In this document: positions 18,757 through 27,802 of the stretch, piece by piece | Layout of the letters: each line of letters starts with the position of its first letter | How positions within the stretch are numbered: the stretch's first letter is position 1 | Assembly (NCBI RefSeq): GCF_003813775.1 | Contig: NZ_RPDH01000002.1 | Location: forward strand, 1,116,001 to 1,180,000 | Source: Chitinophaga lutea | Lineage (GTDB): Bacteria > Bacteroidota > Bacteroidia > Chitinophagales > Chitinophagaceae | Direction: 5' to 3' | Length of the DNA: 64,000 nucleotides | Made by a program: the position numbers and the translations under genes | Notes under the pieces: model-generated | Told to the model about the DNA's origin: nothing | What the model saw: only the letters and a program-made list of their open reading frames with translations | Databases searched by the model: none

Positions 18757-19965
18757 ATGCATCTGCAATCCGGTTACCCCTATTCATTGGTAAAATACGG
18801 CCTGCCCAATGATTATCCAAAGCTCGGTAGCGACCTCCGTACAACCGTGACCGTTATCGGGGGCGGTATTTCCGGTGCGCTCGCCGCCCATGCGCTTGTG
18901 CAGGCAGGCATCGACTGCATCGTGCTCGATGCCCGCACCGCCGGCCTGGGCAGCACGGTGGCCAGCACATCGCTGCTGCAATATGAAATAGACGTGCCGC
19001 TCACCCGCCTCATCAAACAGATAGGCCGCTCCGGCGCCGAACGGGCCTACCGCCTGTGCGCCGCCAGCATCGGGGAGCTGGAAGCCATCAGCCGGCGCCT
19101 GCCGGGCGTGCCTTTCGACATGAAACCCAGCCTCTACCTCGCCTCTTACAAAAAAGACCTGCCGCTGATCGAAGCGGAACACAAAGCCCGCCGCCGGATG
19201 GGGCTTGATGTACTGTTGTGGGATGCCGATACGGTGAAACACACCATCGGCCTGGATGCCCCCGGCGCCATTTATTCCCGCGCCGGCGCACAAACGGACG
19301 CCTACCTCCTCACCCACGCCCTGCACCGCTACAACCTGAAAAAAGGCGCACAGGTGTACGACAGAACCCTCGTCACCGATATCCGGACCCACAAAAAAGG
19401 CGCGGTGCTCACTACCGCCGGCGGTTATACGGTGCAAACGAAAAAGATCATCGTGGCAACGGGTTACGAGTCGCTGCAATACATCCGGGAAAAAGTGGTG
19501 GAGCTCCGTTCCACTTACGCCGTGGCCAGCGAGCATCGCGAAACCGCTACGGCCTGGTACGAAAACTGCCTCATCTAGGAAACCAAAGATCCTTACCTCT
19601 ACATGCGCACCACCCCGGACCATCGCATCCTCGTAGGCGGGCGCGATGAACCGTACTACAATCCCGCGCGGCGCGACAAACTGCTGCACCACAAAACCCG
19701 CCAGCTGACAGAGGATTTCCGGGGGCACTTCCCGGAAACATCATTCTTGCCGGAGTTCAGCTGGACCGGCACCTTCGGCAGCACGCGCGACGGCCTTCCT
19801 TATATCGGCGAATACCCCCGCATGCCGCACACCTATTTCGCGCTTGGCTTCGGCGGCAACGGCATCACCTTCAGCCAGATCGCCGCCGGCATCGTTTGCA
19901 GCCTCGTACAGGGCAAAAAGCACCCGGACGCGGCCCTGTTCTCGTTCAACCGTTTTAAGGGATAA
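18757..19965 (+). pseudogene. FAD-dependent oxidoreductase (DAO type) interrupted by an amber codon
   Basis: One continuous 402-codon frame encodes a glycine/D-amino-acid oxidase-like (DAO, PF01266) protein except for a TAG at 19576-19578. The dinucleotide-binding motif TVTVIGGGISGALAAHALV lies near residues 30-48. After the stop the same frame continues ETKDPYLYMRTTPDHRILVGG and the C-terminal GFGGNGITFSQIAAGIV, typical of the family. Related proteins usually read ...LIWETKDPYLY... here, so a TGG Trp to TAG change at codon 274 is the simple explanation. The truncated product would lack the C-terminal FAD/substrate part. Start at 18757 (MHLQSGYPYSL). Recent loss, readthrough or a sequencing error are all possible. 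Confidence 0.85.
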
Positions 19966-19971
19966 AAGGCG

Positions 19972-19979
19972 TAAATTTG
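19972..19979 (+). promoter_or_regulatory. -7 promoter box (TAAATTTG)
   Basis: TAAATTTG matches the Bacteroidota -7 consensus TAnnTTTG exactly. It lies 19 bases before the ATG of the DsbA-family gene and just after the stop of the broken oxidoreductase gene. No clear -33 TTTG was seen at the right distance. Confidence 0.55.
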
Positions 19980-19998
19980 TGCCCTTAAACTGGAATGT

Positions 19999-20682
19999 AT
20001 GAAGATTGATATCTGGTCAGATGTGGCGTGCCCCTTCTGTTTTATCGGCAAACGCCACCTGGAGGCGGCACTGGAAAAATTCCCCCACCGCGATGAAGTG
20101 GAAGTGACCTGGCATAGTTTTGAGCTGGACCCGGGCGCACAAAAGGACTATAACGAAAACCAGTACGAACTGCTGGCGAAAAAATACGGGATGTCGCCCG
20201 AACAGGCCAAAGCCACCACAGAACGGGTAGAGGCATCCGGCGCGGCCACCGGCATCCGGTTCGATTTCGACAAGGTGATCCCCACCAATACCTTTAACGC
20301 CCACCGCCTTATTCAGCTCGCGGCGCAGCAGGGTAAGCAGAACGAAGTGGAAGAACTGCTCTTCACCGCCTATTTCACCGACGGTAAACATATCGGCCAC
20401 ATCGAAACGCTGGAAGCGATCGGCGCCGCCGCCGGGCTCGACACAACCGGACTGTTCACGTCAGACGCTTACACGGATGCCGTGCGGGCGGACGAAGCGC
20501 AGGCGCAGCAGCTGGGCATCCGGGGCGTTCCGTTTTTCGTGTTCGATTACAAATACGCCGTTTCCGGCGCACAACCGGTGAACGCATTCGAACAGACACT
20601 GCAGAAAGTATGGGAAGAAAGCCGGCCGGCCGATGTAGCGCCGGGGGCGGTTTGTGAAGATGGGACCTGCACAACGGAGTAA
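19999..20682 (+). CDS. DsbA-family (FrnE-like) thiol oxidoreductase
   Basis: A 227-residue cytoplasmic DsbA-fold protein of the FrnE/2-hydroxychromene-2-carboxylate isomerase group. The start MKIDIWSDVACPFCFIGKRH puts a CPFC active site at Cys11-Cys14 with no signal peptide. The insert helical domain spans about 60-150, and the cis-proline motif IRGVPFFVFD follows, with ...KYAVSGAQPVNAFEQTLQKV. The C-terminus has a CEDGTC pair that could be an extra redox or metal site. FrnE-type proteins act as cytoplasmic disulfide isomerases/chaperones under oxidative stress (family knowledge). A strong terminator follows. Confidence 0.9.
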   Translation: MKIDIWSDVACPFCFIGKRHLEAALEKFPHRDEVEVTWHSFELDPGAQKDYNENQYELLAKKYGMSPEQAKATTERVEASGAATGIRFDFDKVIPTNTFNAHRLIQLAAQQGKQNEVEELLFTAYFTDGKHIGHIETLEAIGAAAGLDTTGLFTSDAYTDAVRADEAQAQQLGIRGVPFFVFDYKYAVSGAQPVNAFEQTLQKVWEESRPADVAPGAVCEDGTCTTE

Positions 20683-20702
20683 GATCGATTTATAAAAAAG
20701 AC

Positions 20703-20746
20703 AAAAGCCTTTTAAAAGAGCTCTTCACTCTTCTAAAAGGCTTTTT
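20703..20746. terminator. Strong bidirectional terminator
   Basis: AAAAGCCTTTTA (20703-20714) pairs with TAAAAGGCTTTT (20734-20745), extended inward by AAGAG/CTCTT. It has T-runs on both strands and sits between the convergent DsbA-family and beta-barrel genes. Confidence 0.9.
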
Positions 20747-20764
20747 TATGCGAGGTAATGCCGC

Positions 20765-21256
20765 TTAAAAATTAAACCCTGCTTTCAGGCCGAAGAACCC
20801 GAGGCCGCCTTCGCGGAACCAGTTCTCGTACTTCGCCTGCACATCCAGGCCCAGTACGCGGATGCCCACGCCGGGCGCGAGGATGAAAGCTGAACCGTCG
20901 AGGTCGCCTACGAAGTTGGCGGCGCCGCCTTCCAGTTTCACATACAGGATCGAAATCAGCTGGTATTTCAACCCTACCCTTACCGGTACCGCCTGTACGG
21001 TGGAAAAGGTGGTATTACCCACTTCCTTGCCGCCGAAACGCATGTACCCCACAGAGCCCGTTACGCCAAAACCGGCGATCAGTTTGATGTCGGCGCCCAG
21101 GCCCACACCATACCCTGTTTTATTGGCATCTGCAAAATCACCTACCGGAAAACCCGCTTCTACATAAGGCCCGAGGCTGAACCGTTTTAATTGCGCCTGC
21201 GAAGCTACGCTGCAGGCCAGCATCATCACGACGATGAGAAGGATTCTGTTTTTCAT
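20765..21256 (-). CDS. Small outer-membrane beta-barrel protein
   Basis: A 163-residue exported protein with a signal peptide (about 1-21, ending ...SQAQ). It is followed by alternating polar/hydrophobic beta strands typical of an eight-stranded barrel: FSLGPYVEAGFPVGDF, YGVGLGADIKL, VTGSVGYMRFGGKEVG, and a C-terminal aromatic ending LGFFGLKAGFNF. These are OmpW/OmpA-like porin-family (PF13568-type) traits. No enzymatic motif is seen. It lies 72 bases downstream of the TonB receptor gene on the same strand and may be co-transcribed with it. Function unknown. Confidence 0.82.
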   Translation of the reverse strand: MKNRILLIVVMMLACSVASQAQLKRFSLGPYVEAGFPVGDFADANKTGYGVGLGADIKLIAGFGVTGSVGYMRFGGKEVGNTTFSTVQAVPVRVGLKYQLISILYVKLEGGAANFVGDLDGSAFILAPGVGIRVLGLDVQAKYENWFREGGLGFFGLKAGFNF

Positions 21257-21328
21257 TCAAAGGATATTTCGAGGTTATGTATTACACGAAAGTATTATTT
21301 ATTTCTCACACGTCCCAAATTAATTGTA

Positions 21329-23446
21329 TCAGCGGCTGATCCGGTTTTGCTCCTGCTCGATGCCGCTGCGGCGGGCCCTGACGCTTCGCACGTCTTTATG
21401 CCCGAACCGGTACACGAACGTGAGCGTTACGGTTCTGTTGTCGTTGTACGATTCACTTTTCACCCGCACACCGTTGTAGTCGGAAATATTGCCCTGCTGC
21501 ATGGTGCGGAATATGTCGGTCATGTTGAGCTTGATATCCGCCCGTTTCCGCCAGATGCTCCGCTGCACGCCGATATTCAGGCCCCAGTAACTTTTCATCT
21601 CCTGCAGGCCGGACGCTACGCGCGACGAATAGCTGAACGCGGCCTGTACATTACAAACATCCGGAATGCTGAAAGCGTTCACCGTACTGAAAAAGAAACC
21701 GGGCACCGAGGGCTGCAATGCGGTGGAGTCGAACCGGTAGCGGATGTAGCCGCCCTGCAGCGAGGTGTTGTTCGACCACCACGATGTAAACTGTTTGTTA
21801 TAACTCACCCCGAGGAAATACCACTCCGAATAGCGGAGGTTTGCGTAGGTGGAATACAATATCCTGCTCTTTTCGTCCTGCTCGTAAATCTGCGATACCA
21901 CCCCGTTATAGCGCATGTAAGATATCGTCGTGAACAGGGTGTTCTTAAACGAATGCGTCAGTTCCGCGTTATGCGCCATTTCAGGCCCCAGATCGGGGTT
22001 GCCGCGGAAATAGGCGTATTTGTTCTCGAAGGTCAGGAAAGGGTTCACATAGGCGTAAGACGGCCGGTTGATGCTTTTGCGGTACGACAGTGACAATTCA
22101 TTCCCGGCGTTCAGGCTGTGTTTGATGGCTACATTCGGGAACAGCCGTACATACTGCCTGCGGAAAGATTCGCCGCTGGTGAGGGAACGTCCGTTGGTGC
22201 TGGTGTTCTCCAGCCGGAGGCCTCCCTGCAGGCTCCATTTCTGCCAGTCGCGGCTATAGTTCAGGTAACCGGCAGCGATCCATTCTTTGTAGATGAAATG
22301 ATTGGTTTTGCCGGCATCATTCACCCAGCCGCCGGCTGTTGCCTGCTGCCAGCGGGTATCGTTATCTGTTTTGATGAAGATCGTTTTCAGGCCCGCATCA
22401 AATTGCCCGATGCGGGATGGGTGCTTGTAGTCGGCAGACAGTGCGCCGATGCGGATAAGCTGCGGCGAATGTTCTTCCAGCGTATAAGCCTCGCCGTTCT
22501 CCGTGCGGGTATCGAACAGGTTGTTGCGGCGGCGGGAAAACGTGTAATAGTCGCCGTTAAAAGACAGTTCGCGGCCCGTACTGTCGAGGCGTGTTTTCAG
22601 GTACGCATTGACGGCCGGCGTGAAAAACCCGCCGTCCCCCCGCGTGGAAGCCGTCAGTACGGAATCGGCCGCGGCCTGTTTGCTGAAAAATGCGGCGGTG
22701 CTGGTGCGGCGGCTGTCCTGGTCGGCATACATGCCGTTGACGGCAATGCCCGCGGTGGTACGCGTATTCAGCATATGGTCGATGCCCGCGCGCAGCTGGT
22801 GGTTTTGAGTGACGGTAGTGCCGTTCTCGTCCCCGCCGATGCGGAAACCCTTTGCCGTGCGCCATGTTTGGGCGGCCATAGCCCGCTGCTGGCGGCTGAA
22901 ATCGTAGCCGCCGTACACCGTTGTTTTTTTGCTGCGGTGCTGTACGAACACCCCGTTGCTGGTCCGTAAGTGCGCGCCCATCCCGGCGCCCAATGTAAGG
23001 GTGCCGTTTGTGCCCATCCCCTTTTCTTTTTTCAGGCGGATGTTGATGAGCGCGCCTCCGGACGCATCGTATCTGGCGGAAGGATTGCTGATGAGCTCTA
23101 TCTTGTCGATGCTGTGCCCCTGCTTGCCCGTGAGCAGCGCTTTCAGCGCGTCGGCGCTGAGGTAGGAAGGGCGGTCGTCGATATACACCGTTACGCTTTT
23201 GCCGTTGAGGCTGATCTTTCCCTGTGCATCCACCTGCACGCCGGGCGCCAGCTGCAGGATCTCCAGCACGTGCTGTCCCGCCGAAAGCGGGCTTGCCGCC
23301 ACGTCCAGCACCATTTTGCCGGCTTTCATGGTAATAAAGGGTTTACGGCCCTCCACCGTCACCCCTTTGAGCTGAAGGGTGTCTTTCTGTTGGGCCGGCA
23401 GTTGTATGGAGATGAATAAGAGGAACGGTACAATTATCTTTTTCAT
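21329..23446 (-). CDS. TonB-dependent receptor, outer membrane beta-barrel family (PF14905-type)
   Basis: A 705-residue outer-membrane receptor from the ATG at 23446 (MKKIIVPFLLFISIQLPAQQ signal peptide); an upstream ATG adds seven residues without benefit. There is no long carboxypeptidase-like extension. A short TonB-side segment (TLQLKGVTVEGRKPFITMKA) leads to the plug domain with LAPGVQVDAQGKISLNGKSV and YIDDRPSYLSADALKALL, the hallmark of this subfamily, then IDKIELISNPSARYDASGGA. The barrel ends near ...TLTFVYRFG before a short basic tail. It is divergent from a LytS/LytTR operon, with a repeated palindrome between them. Substrate unknown; peptides or siderophores are transported by relatives. 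Confidence 0.9.
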   Translation of the reverse strand: MKKIIVPFLLFISIQLPAQQKDTLQLKGVTVEGRKPFITMKAGKMVLDVAASPLSAGQHVLEILQLAPGVQVDAQGKISLNGKSVTVYIDDRPSYLSADALKALLTGKQGHSIDKIELISNPSARYDASGGALINIRLKKEKGMGTNGTLTLGAGMGAHLRTSNGVFVQHRSKKTTVYGGYDFSRQQRAMAAQTWRTAKGFRIGGDENGTTVTQNHQLRAGIDHMLNTRTTAGIAVNGMYADQDSRRTSTAAFFSKQAAADSVLTASTRGDGGFFTPAVNAYLKTRLDSTGRELSFNGDYYTFSRRRNNLFDTRTENGEAYTLEEHSPQLIRIGALSADYKHPSRIGQFDAGLKTIFIKTDNDTRWQQATAGGWVNDAGKTNHFIYKEWIAAGYLNYSRDWQKWSLQGGLRLENTSTNGRSLTSGESFRRQYVRLFPNVAIKHSLNAGNELSLSYRKSINRPSYAYVNPFLTFENKYAYFRGNPDLGPEMAHNAELTHSFKNTLFTTISYMRYNGVVSQIYEQDEKSRILYSTYANLRYSEWYFLGVSYNKQFTSWWSNNTSLQGGYIRYRFDSTALQPSVPGFFFSTVNAFSIPDVCNVQAAFSYSSRVASGLQEMKSYWGLNIGVQRSIWRKRADIKLNMTDIFRTMQQGNISDYNGVRVKSESYNDNRTVTLTFVYRFGHKDVRSVRARRSGIEQEQNRISR

Positions 23447-23544
23447 ATTTTCGGTTTTATGCAGCAAAGAAAGGCAGGAAGGAAAGCCCCTTCAAGCGGG
23501 TTTCGACAACACCCGGCAGGTTTTCGGCCAAACGGGACGCGGGT

Positions 23545-23578
23545 CGTTTCGTCGACGAAAAACCCGTTTCGTCGACGA
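23545..23578. promoter_or_regulatory. Candidate LytTR operator: 14-bp direct repeat, 20-bp period
   Basis: CGTTTCGTCGACGA occurs identically at 23545-23558 and 23565-23578, repeat distance 20 bp. Each copy contains the perfect 10-bp palindrome TCGTCGACGA. The pair lies between the divergent TonB receptor (start 23446) and the LytS-type kinase (start 23618), directly upstream of the kinase promoter. Tandem direct repeats two helical turns apart are the expected LytTR binding architecture. The internal dyads are extra and could suit a dimeric binder instead. Confidence 0.6.
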
Positions 23579-23582
23579 GCGC

Positions 23583-23613
23583 TTTCCTCCAAAAGCGGCT
23601 GCGATTAATTTAC
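23583..23613 (+). promoter_or_regulatory. Bacteroidota-type promoter of the second kinase operon
   Basis: TTTC at 23583-23586, a 19-base spacer, and TAATTTAC at 23606-23613, close to the -33 TTTG / -7 TAnnTTTG pattern. The ATG follows 4 bases after the -7 box, so the transcript would be leaderless or nearly so. The candidate operator abuts the -33 box. Confidence 0.5.
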
Positions 23614-23617
23614 AGGC

Positions 23618-24712
23618 ATGAAAAAACGACCGTCCCTGCGCGCATCCCGGTTCCCTTATCTGTATGAGGCGTTTATCTGGCTGATGTACGTGGCGCTTTA
23701 CAAATACGACTATTACCTCCGGTTTGTGCCCGCGATGGACGTGGGGCATACCGTTTTCCCTTTCCGCAACATCCTCCTGTATGCCATCGCTACCAGCCTG
23801 TATATGATCCTTTATTACCGCTGGCTGGCGCCCATGCTGTTCAAACGCCGGTGGTACTGGCTGTTCGCGGTGATGGTGATCGTGTATTTCGGGTATGTGT
23901 CGAAGCTGAATTACTGGACGATGAGCGAGCTCTTCGCCGCCTGGAACGGCCAGCCGCTGCTCGACGGCACCTTCGAATCGTTCAGGCGGCTCGATTCCCT
24001 GCGCCTGCGGCACCTGCTTTCGGGCTGGGACCTGCGCATCCTGGCCACGGACTTCGTCACGTTCTCTTCGGTGTTCTTTGTACGGTATGCTTTCGAGAAC
24101 GAAGAAAAAAAACACCTCCTCGAAACCGATAACCTCGTATTGCAGCTCGAATCGCTGAAAGCGCAGCTGCACCCGCACTTTTTGTTCAATACGCTCAACA
24201 GCCTGTACGGCATGAGCCTTACACAGTCGCCCGACACACCGGCGTTCATTCTCAAACTGAGCGATATGCTGCGGTATGTGCTGTACGACTGCCAGCAGCA
24301 TAAAGTGCCGCTGGAAAAAGATGCGGAGTTCCTGCTCAACTACCTCGATATGGAGAAGAAACGCTACCCCGACGCACAGATCGACTTCCAGGTAAGTATA
24401 AACGACGGTAGCATCCCCATCGCCCCGCTCCTGTTCATCAGCTTCGTGGAAAACAGTTTCAAGCATGGCGCGCACCGCATCAACCCGGACGGGTTTGTAC
24501 GCGGCTCCCTCACACAGGCCGGGCATACCCTTACCTTTGTAGTGGAAAACGACATCCTCGAAGCCGGGCCGCCCTCTCATCCATACGGCGGCATCGGCCT
24601 CGAAAACGCCCGGAAACGGCTGGAGCTGTATTATCCCGGCCGTTATGAGTTGCAGGCCGGCGGCAACGGCAGAATTTTCACGGTCACCCTTCGCATACAA
24701 CTAAACGACTGA
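23618..24712 (+). CDS. LytS/YehU-type sensor histidine kinase
   Basis: A 364-residue membrane kinase with four hydrophobic segments (about 15-165, including YMILYYRWLAPMLF and YWLFAVMVIVYFGYV). A short coiled coil (ENEEKKHLLETDNLVLQLES) follows, then the PF06580 motif LKAQLHPHFLFNTLNSLYGM with the phospho-acceptor His at about 187. The ATP-binding part has SFVENSFKHGAHR and GGIGLENARKRLELYYP, so the enzyme looks intact. Its stop codon is followed by the regulator's ATG after one base, so the two are tightly coupled. The kinase gene is divergent from the TonB receptor, which is a likely regulatory target. Confidence 0.92.
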   Translation: MKKRPSLRASRFPYLYEAFIWLMYVALYKYDYYLRFVPAMDVGHTVFPFRNILLYAIATSLYMILYYRWLAPMLFKRRWYWLFAVMVIVYFGYVSKLNYWTMSELFAAWNGQPLLDGTFESFRRLDSLRLRHLLSGWDLRILATDFVTFSSVFFVRYAFENEEKKHLLETDNLVLQLESLKAQLHPHFLFNTLNSLYGMSLTQSPDTPAFILKLSDMLRYVLYDCQQHKVPLEKDAEFLLNYLDMEKKRYPDAQIDFQVSINDGSIPIAPLLFISFVENSFKHGAHRINPDGFVRGSLTQAGHTLTFVVENDILEAGPPSHPYGGIGLENARKRLELYYPGRYELQAGGNGRIFTVTLRIQLND

Positions 24713-24713
24713 T

Positions 24714-25400
24714 ATGATACGCTGCATGATCGTAGACGACGAACCGATAGCGCACCAGATACTCGAGCAATACATCCTCCAAACCGGGGGCCTCACGCTG
24801 GTGGCCAAAAGCCGCAATGCGATGGAAGCCTTTGCCCGGCTGGGGCAGCTGGAAATAGACCTCCTGTTCCTCGACATCGAAATGCCGCTCATGAACGGCA
24901 TCGCCTTCCTCAAATCGCTGGCGAATCCGCCCAAAGTGATTTTCACCACGGCTTATGCGGAACATGCCCTGGAAGGATTTGAGCTGAACGCGGTGGACTA
25001 CCTGCTGAAACCCTTTTCCTACGAGCGTTTCGCGAAGGCCGTCGCCAAAGTGCCGGCCACAGCAGCGCAGCCCGCCGAAAACGGCGAGGACTTCCTCGCC
25101 ATCCGCGAAAAGGACGCCTGGCTGCGCATTCCGTATGCAGACATTCTCTATATCGAAGGCGCGAAGGACTACATGAAAGTGTACACGCCCACACGCAGTT
25201 ACCTCGCGCGGTTCACAATGAAAAAACTGGAAGAAACCCTTCCCCGGCAGCTATTCGTTCGCACCCATAAATCGTACATCGCCGCCCTCCGGCATATCAG
25301 GCTGGTGAAGGCCGAAAACCTGCTGCTGACGGGCGATGTGAGCGTCCCCCTCAGCCCGGTTTATAAAGAGGCGGTAATGAAAGCATTCAAAGGCCATTAG
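24714..25400 (+). CDS. LytTR-family response regulator
   Basis: A 228-residue regulator. The receiver domain shows IVDDEPIAHQIL, the phospho-Asp in LLFLDIEMPLMNGIAFL, the TTAYAEHALEGFELNAVDYL segment and the KPFSYERF lysine. The LytTR domain starts near residue 125 (FLAIREKDAWLRIPYADILY) and includes FVRTHKSYIAAL. It forms a cognate pair with the kinase gene one base upstream. The direct repeats at 23545-23578 are the best candidate binding site (inference). The next gene starts 32 bases later, with a possible weak -7 box TAAATTCC at 25422-25429. Confidence 0.93.
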   Translation: MIRCMIVDDEPIAHQILEQYILQTGGLTLVAKSRNAMEAFARLGQLEIDLLFLDIEMPLMNGIAFLKSLANPPKVIFTTAYAEHALEGFELNAVDYLLKPFSYERFAKAVAKVPATAAQPAENGEDFLAIREKDAWLRIPYADILYIEGAKDYMKVYTPTRSYLARFTMKKLEETLPRQLFVRTHKSYIAALRHIRLVKAENLLLTGDVSVPLSPVYKEAVMKAFKGH

Positions 25401-25432
25401 ATTTTGTCAAATTCCCGGAGTAAATTCCATGT

Positions 25433-26587
25433 ATGAAACGTTACCTCGTCCCTTTGTTACTTATCCTCACCGCGCGGGCAACGGCGCAGGACGCCCGTTC
25501 CTGGAAATATCACAAAGAAATCCGCATTGTCACCACGCCCGCAGGCGCACATATCAAAGGCGATGTGCGGAACTACCCGCTGGCCGTAAAACTGAACGCC
25601 CGGAATTTCGACTTTACTACCGCCAAAGGCAACGGGGCCGACATCCGTTTCTCCCAATCCGGCAACACCTTTCTCCCGCACAGCATCGAGTGGTGGGATC
25701 CCGTTCACCGCGAAGCCCTGGTATGGGTGAAAGTACCTCTCATCAAAGGCAACAATGACGTGCAAAATATTACCCTGCATTGGGGCAACGACCAAGCCCC
25801 CGATGAAAACCGCCCGCACGAAGTGTTTGCCGCCGCCGATGGTTTTGTAGGCGTATGGCACCTCAACGAACCGGGCAATACATTACCGGAAGGATATAAA
25901 GACGCCACGGCCAACGCCGCCGATGCCACCGGCGTGAACATGGTGCCCACCAGCCTTGTCCCGGGCGTGCTCGGCAAAGCGCAGCAATTCGACTATCACA
26001 GCAAACAATGGATAAAGGTAGACAGTGACAAACGCAAGCTCTTCGACCTCACCAACCGGCTGACTTTTTCGATCTGGGCCAAAGCGCGGAGTTATTCCAA
26101 CAAGGGCGATGCCGCCAAACGGGTGCTGGAAGGTTACGAAACGATGTTCGCCAAAGGCGACAACTCCTGGCGCCTGCAGAAGTTCGGGGTGCGGGGATGG
26201 CACAAGCCGCCCGCCGACCTCATCGAAATCTGCGTGGAGCGCCTTGACCCGAAAGGCGACCTGTGTGTGGTAGGCAAAACCGACATGGTCACCGGCCAGT
26301 GGTTCCTGCTCACCGGCGTGCACGATCATCCGTACGTGCGCCTGTACGTTAACGGCGTGCTGGATGCCACCGAGCTCTTCGACAGCAAATGGAAAACGGA
26401 CGATCATCCCGTGGGCATCGGTAACCAGAGCCAGTTCCCCGAAAAGGGCGGCCGCTATTGGGATGGCTGGCTCGATGAGGCCAGGGTGCTGCAGGTGGCA
26501 AAGGATGAGCACTGGATCAAACTCGATTACGAAAGCCAGCGCGAGGGGCAGCGGCTGCTGGAATTCGGGAAAACGCAGCAACAATAA
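25433..26587 (+). CDS. Exported DUF2341 plus LamG-like (concanavalin A-like) protein
   Basis: A 384-residue secreted protein. A signal peptide (MKRYLVPLLLILTARATAQ) is followed by a DUF2341-like domain (about 25-135) with NYPLAVKLNARNFDF, GADIRFSQSG and HSIEWWDP, as in MotA/ExbB-associated DUF2341 proteins. A LamG/concanavalin A-like domain spans about 140-380 (VGVWHLNE, LTFSIWAKAR, YVNGVLDATEL, YWDGWLDEARVLQ). Such domains bind glycans or sit in adhesins; no catalytic residues are evident. It follows the LytTR gene by 32 bases on the same strand, so co-transcription is possible. Precise role unknown. Confidence 0.85.
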   Translation: MKRYLVPLLLILTARATAQDARSWKYHKEIRIVTTPAGAHIKGDVRNYPLAVKLNARNFDFTTAKGNGADIRFSQSGNTFLPHSIEWWDPVHREALVWVKVPLIKGNNDVQNITLHWGNDQAPDENRPHEVFAAADGFVGVWHLNEPGNTLPEGYKDATANAADATGVNMVPTSLVPGVLGKAQQFDYHSKQWIKVDSDKRKLFDLTNRLTFSIWAKARSYSNKGDAAKRVLEGYETMFAKGDNSWRLQKFGVRGWHKPPADLIEICVERLDPKGDLCVVGKTDMVTGQWFLLTGVHDHPYVRLYVNGVLDATELFDSKWKTDDHPVGIGNQSQFPEKGGRYWDGWLDEARVLQVAKDEHWIKLDYESQREGQRLLEFGKTQQQ

Positions 26588-26638
26588 TGATAAGACCAGC
26601 TTAAGGCAACCTGCAGCAATACGAAAAATATATCCCTT

Positions 26639-27739
26639 ATGATGACCTACATTCTCACCAGCCTCCTTTTTGCCGCCCTCCTTACCTACCTCATTTTCCG
26701 CGCAGTGAGCATTTCACGCAATAAGCAGCGGCCTGCCACCGACGGATATTTCATCTCGTCCCAAACACAAAGCAACGAAAGGCTGGCGTCGCTCGGCCTT
26801 GACGTCCCATCTGAAAACGCTGCTCATATACTGGACAAAACAAGATTGTCTGTGCCTGATGAAAAAGCTCCTGGTGAAGAAATGAAGTTCGAACCAGACC
26901 CTGAAACAGCCTGGATCATCGAACTGGCGCCTGCGGGTGATGCACCTCTTAGAAAGGAATACCTGCGAAACATGTTCGACGCTAAATGGCATACGGAATT
27001 TGAATCCGAGATCTATGGTCTTATACCGGGCGATAACAGGTGGACTTTTGCCTTTGCAGGCGGCGCACCGGATCTCTTCAGCAAAATCCGCATCGCCGTT
27101 GACCTGAAAGAAATTTACAAGGATGATGAGCCGGAGATTGACTCCCGCAAACTGGAGGGATATCTGACGGAACTGGAGAGCCGCATGAAGTCGTACCCCG
27201 TCGCCGCAAGGCTCCAGCCAATGGAACCCGTTGCAGATGCAGTAGTAAAGGCCCGGAAACTCGTTCAGCGTTATCATGGATTCAATATCGATGCCATCAT
27301 TGTTTTGCACGGTGAAAGGCCATTCAATGGCATGGCAGCCTGGGACGCACTCCTGAGTGTTGGTTTATCCTGGGGCGATGGTGACCTGTTTCACTGGAGC
27401 AACTACGATTCCGGTTACGGCCATGATCAGCATTTCAGCGTCTGGACCTCCACAGCACCCGGATATTTCTTACCGGAAGAAATCAAAGCCGGCAATATGC
27501 ACCCCGGAGATCTGATTTTCGGATTTTCTGTGCCCCGCAGTGCCGATCCGGAGCATATTTTCGACGCCATGCTGGACGCCGCCAAATACTGCCAGCAACG
27601 CCTCGGTGGAATACTCGTGAACAGGAACGGCACGATGCTGCAGGAACGGCAGGAAAAAGATGAATTACATGAACTTGTCAGGGAAATGAAAGAAGAAGGG
27701 TTGATGCCAGGGTCAGATGGAGCGCTAAGGACATTCTAA
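26639..27739 (+). CDS. Single-pass membrane protein with ZipA C-terminal-like domain
   Basis: A 366-residue protein with one N-terminal transmembrane helix (YILTSLLFAALLTYLIFRAV), a linker, and a C-terminal region that by eye follows the ZipA FtsZ-binding domain (PF04354). After LLSVGLSWGDGDLFHW the order PGYFLPEE, PGDLIFGFSVPRSADPEHIF, MLDAAKYCQQRLGGILVN, and a closing helix LHELVREMKEEG matches ZipA's GD, PG-F-PE, PG-F-VP, ML-A, GG, and final basic/acidic helix. The bitopic N-out layout is also ZipA-like. ZipA is best known from gammaproteobacteria, so this is unusual for Bacteroidota. Codon usage is AT-richer than neighbours. The start could be either of two adjacent ATGs (26639 or 26642). 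Confidence 0.65.
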   Translation: MMTYILTSLLFAALLTYLIFRAVSISRNKQRPATDGYFISSQTQSNERLASLGLDVPSENAAHILDKTRLSVPDEKAPGEEMKFEPDPETAWIIELAPAGDAPLRKEYLRNMFDAKWHTEFESEIYGLIPGDNRWTFAFAGGAPDLFSKIRIAVDLKEIYKDDEPEIDSRKLEGYLTELESRMKSYPVAARLQPMEPVADAVVKARKLVQRYHGFNIDAIIVLHGERPFNGMAAWDALLSVGLSWGDGDLFHWSNYDSGYGHDQHFSVWTSTAPGYFLPEEIKAGNMHPGDLIFGFSVPRSADPEHIFDAMLDAAKYCQQRLGGILVNRNGTMLQERQEKDELHELVREMKEEGLMPGSDGALRTF

Positions 27740-27802
27740 GTCAAAAACATATATTTGGACAGAAAAAATGCGACGTCGTGTGAAACCGAAAAATGCAGGA
27801 AT

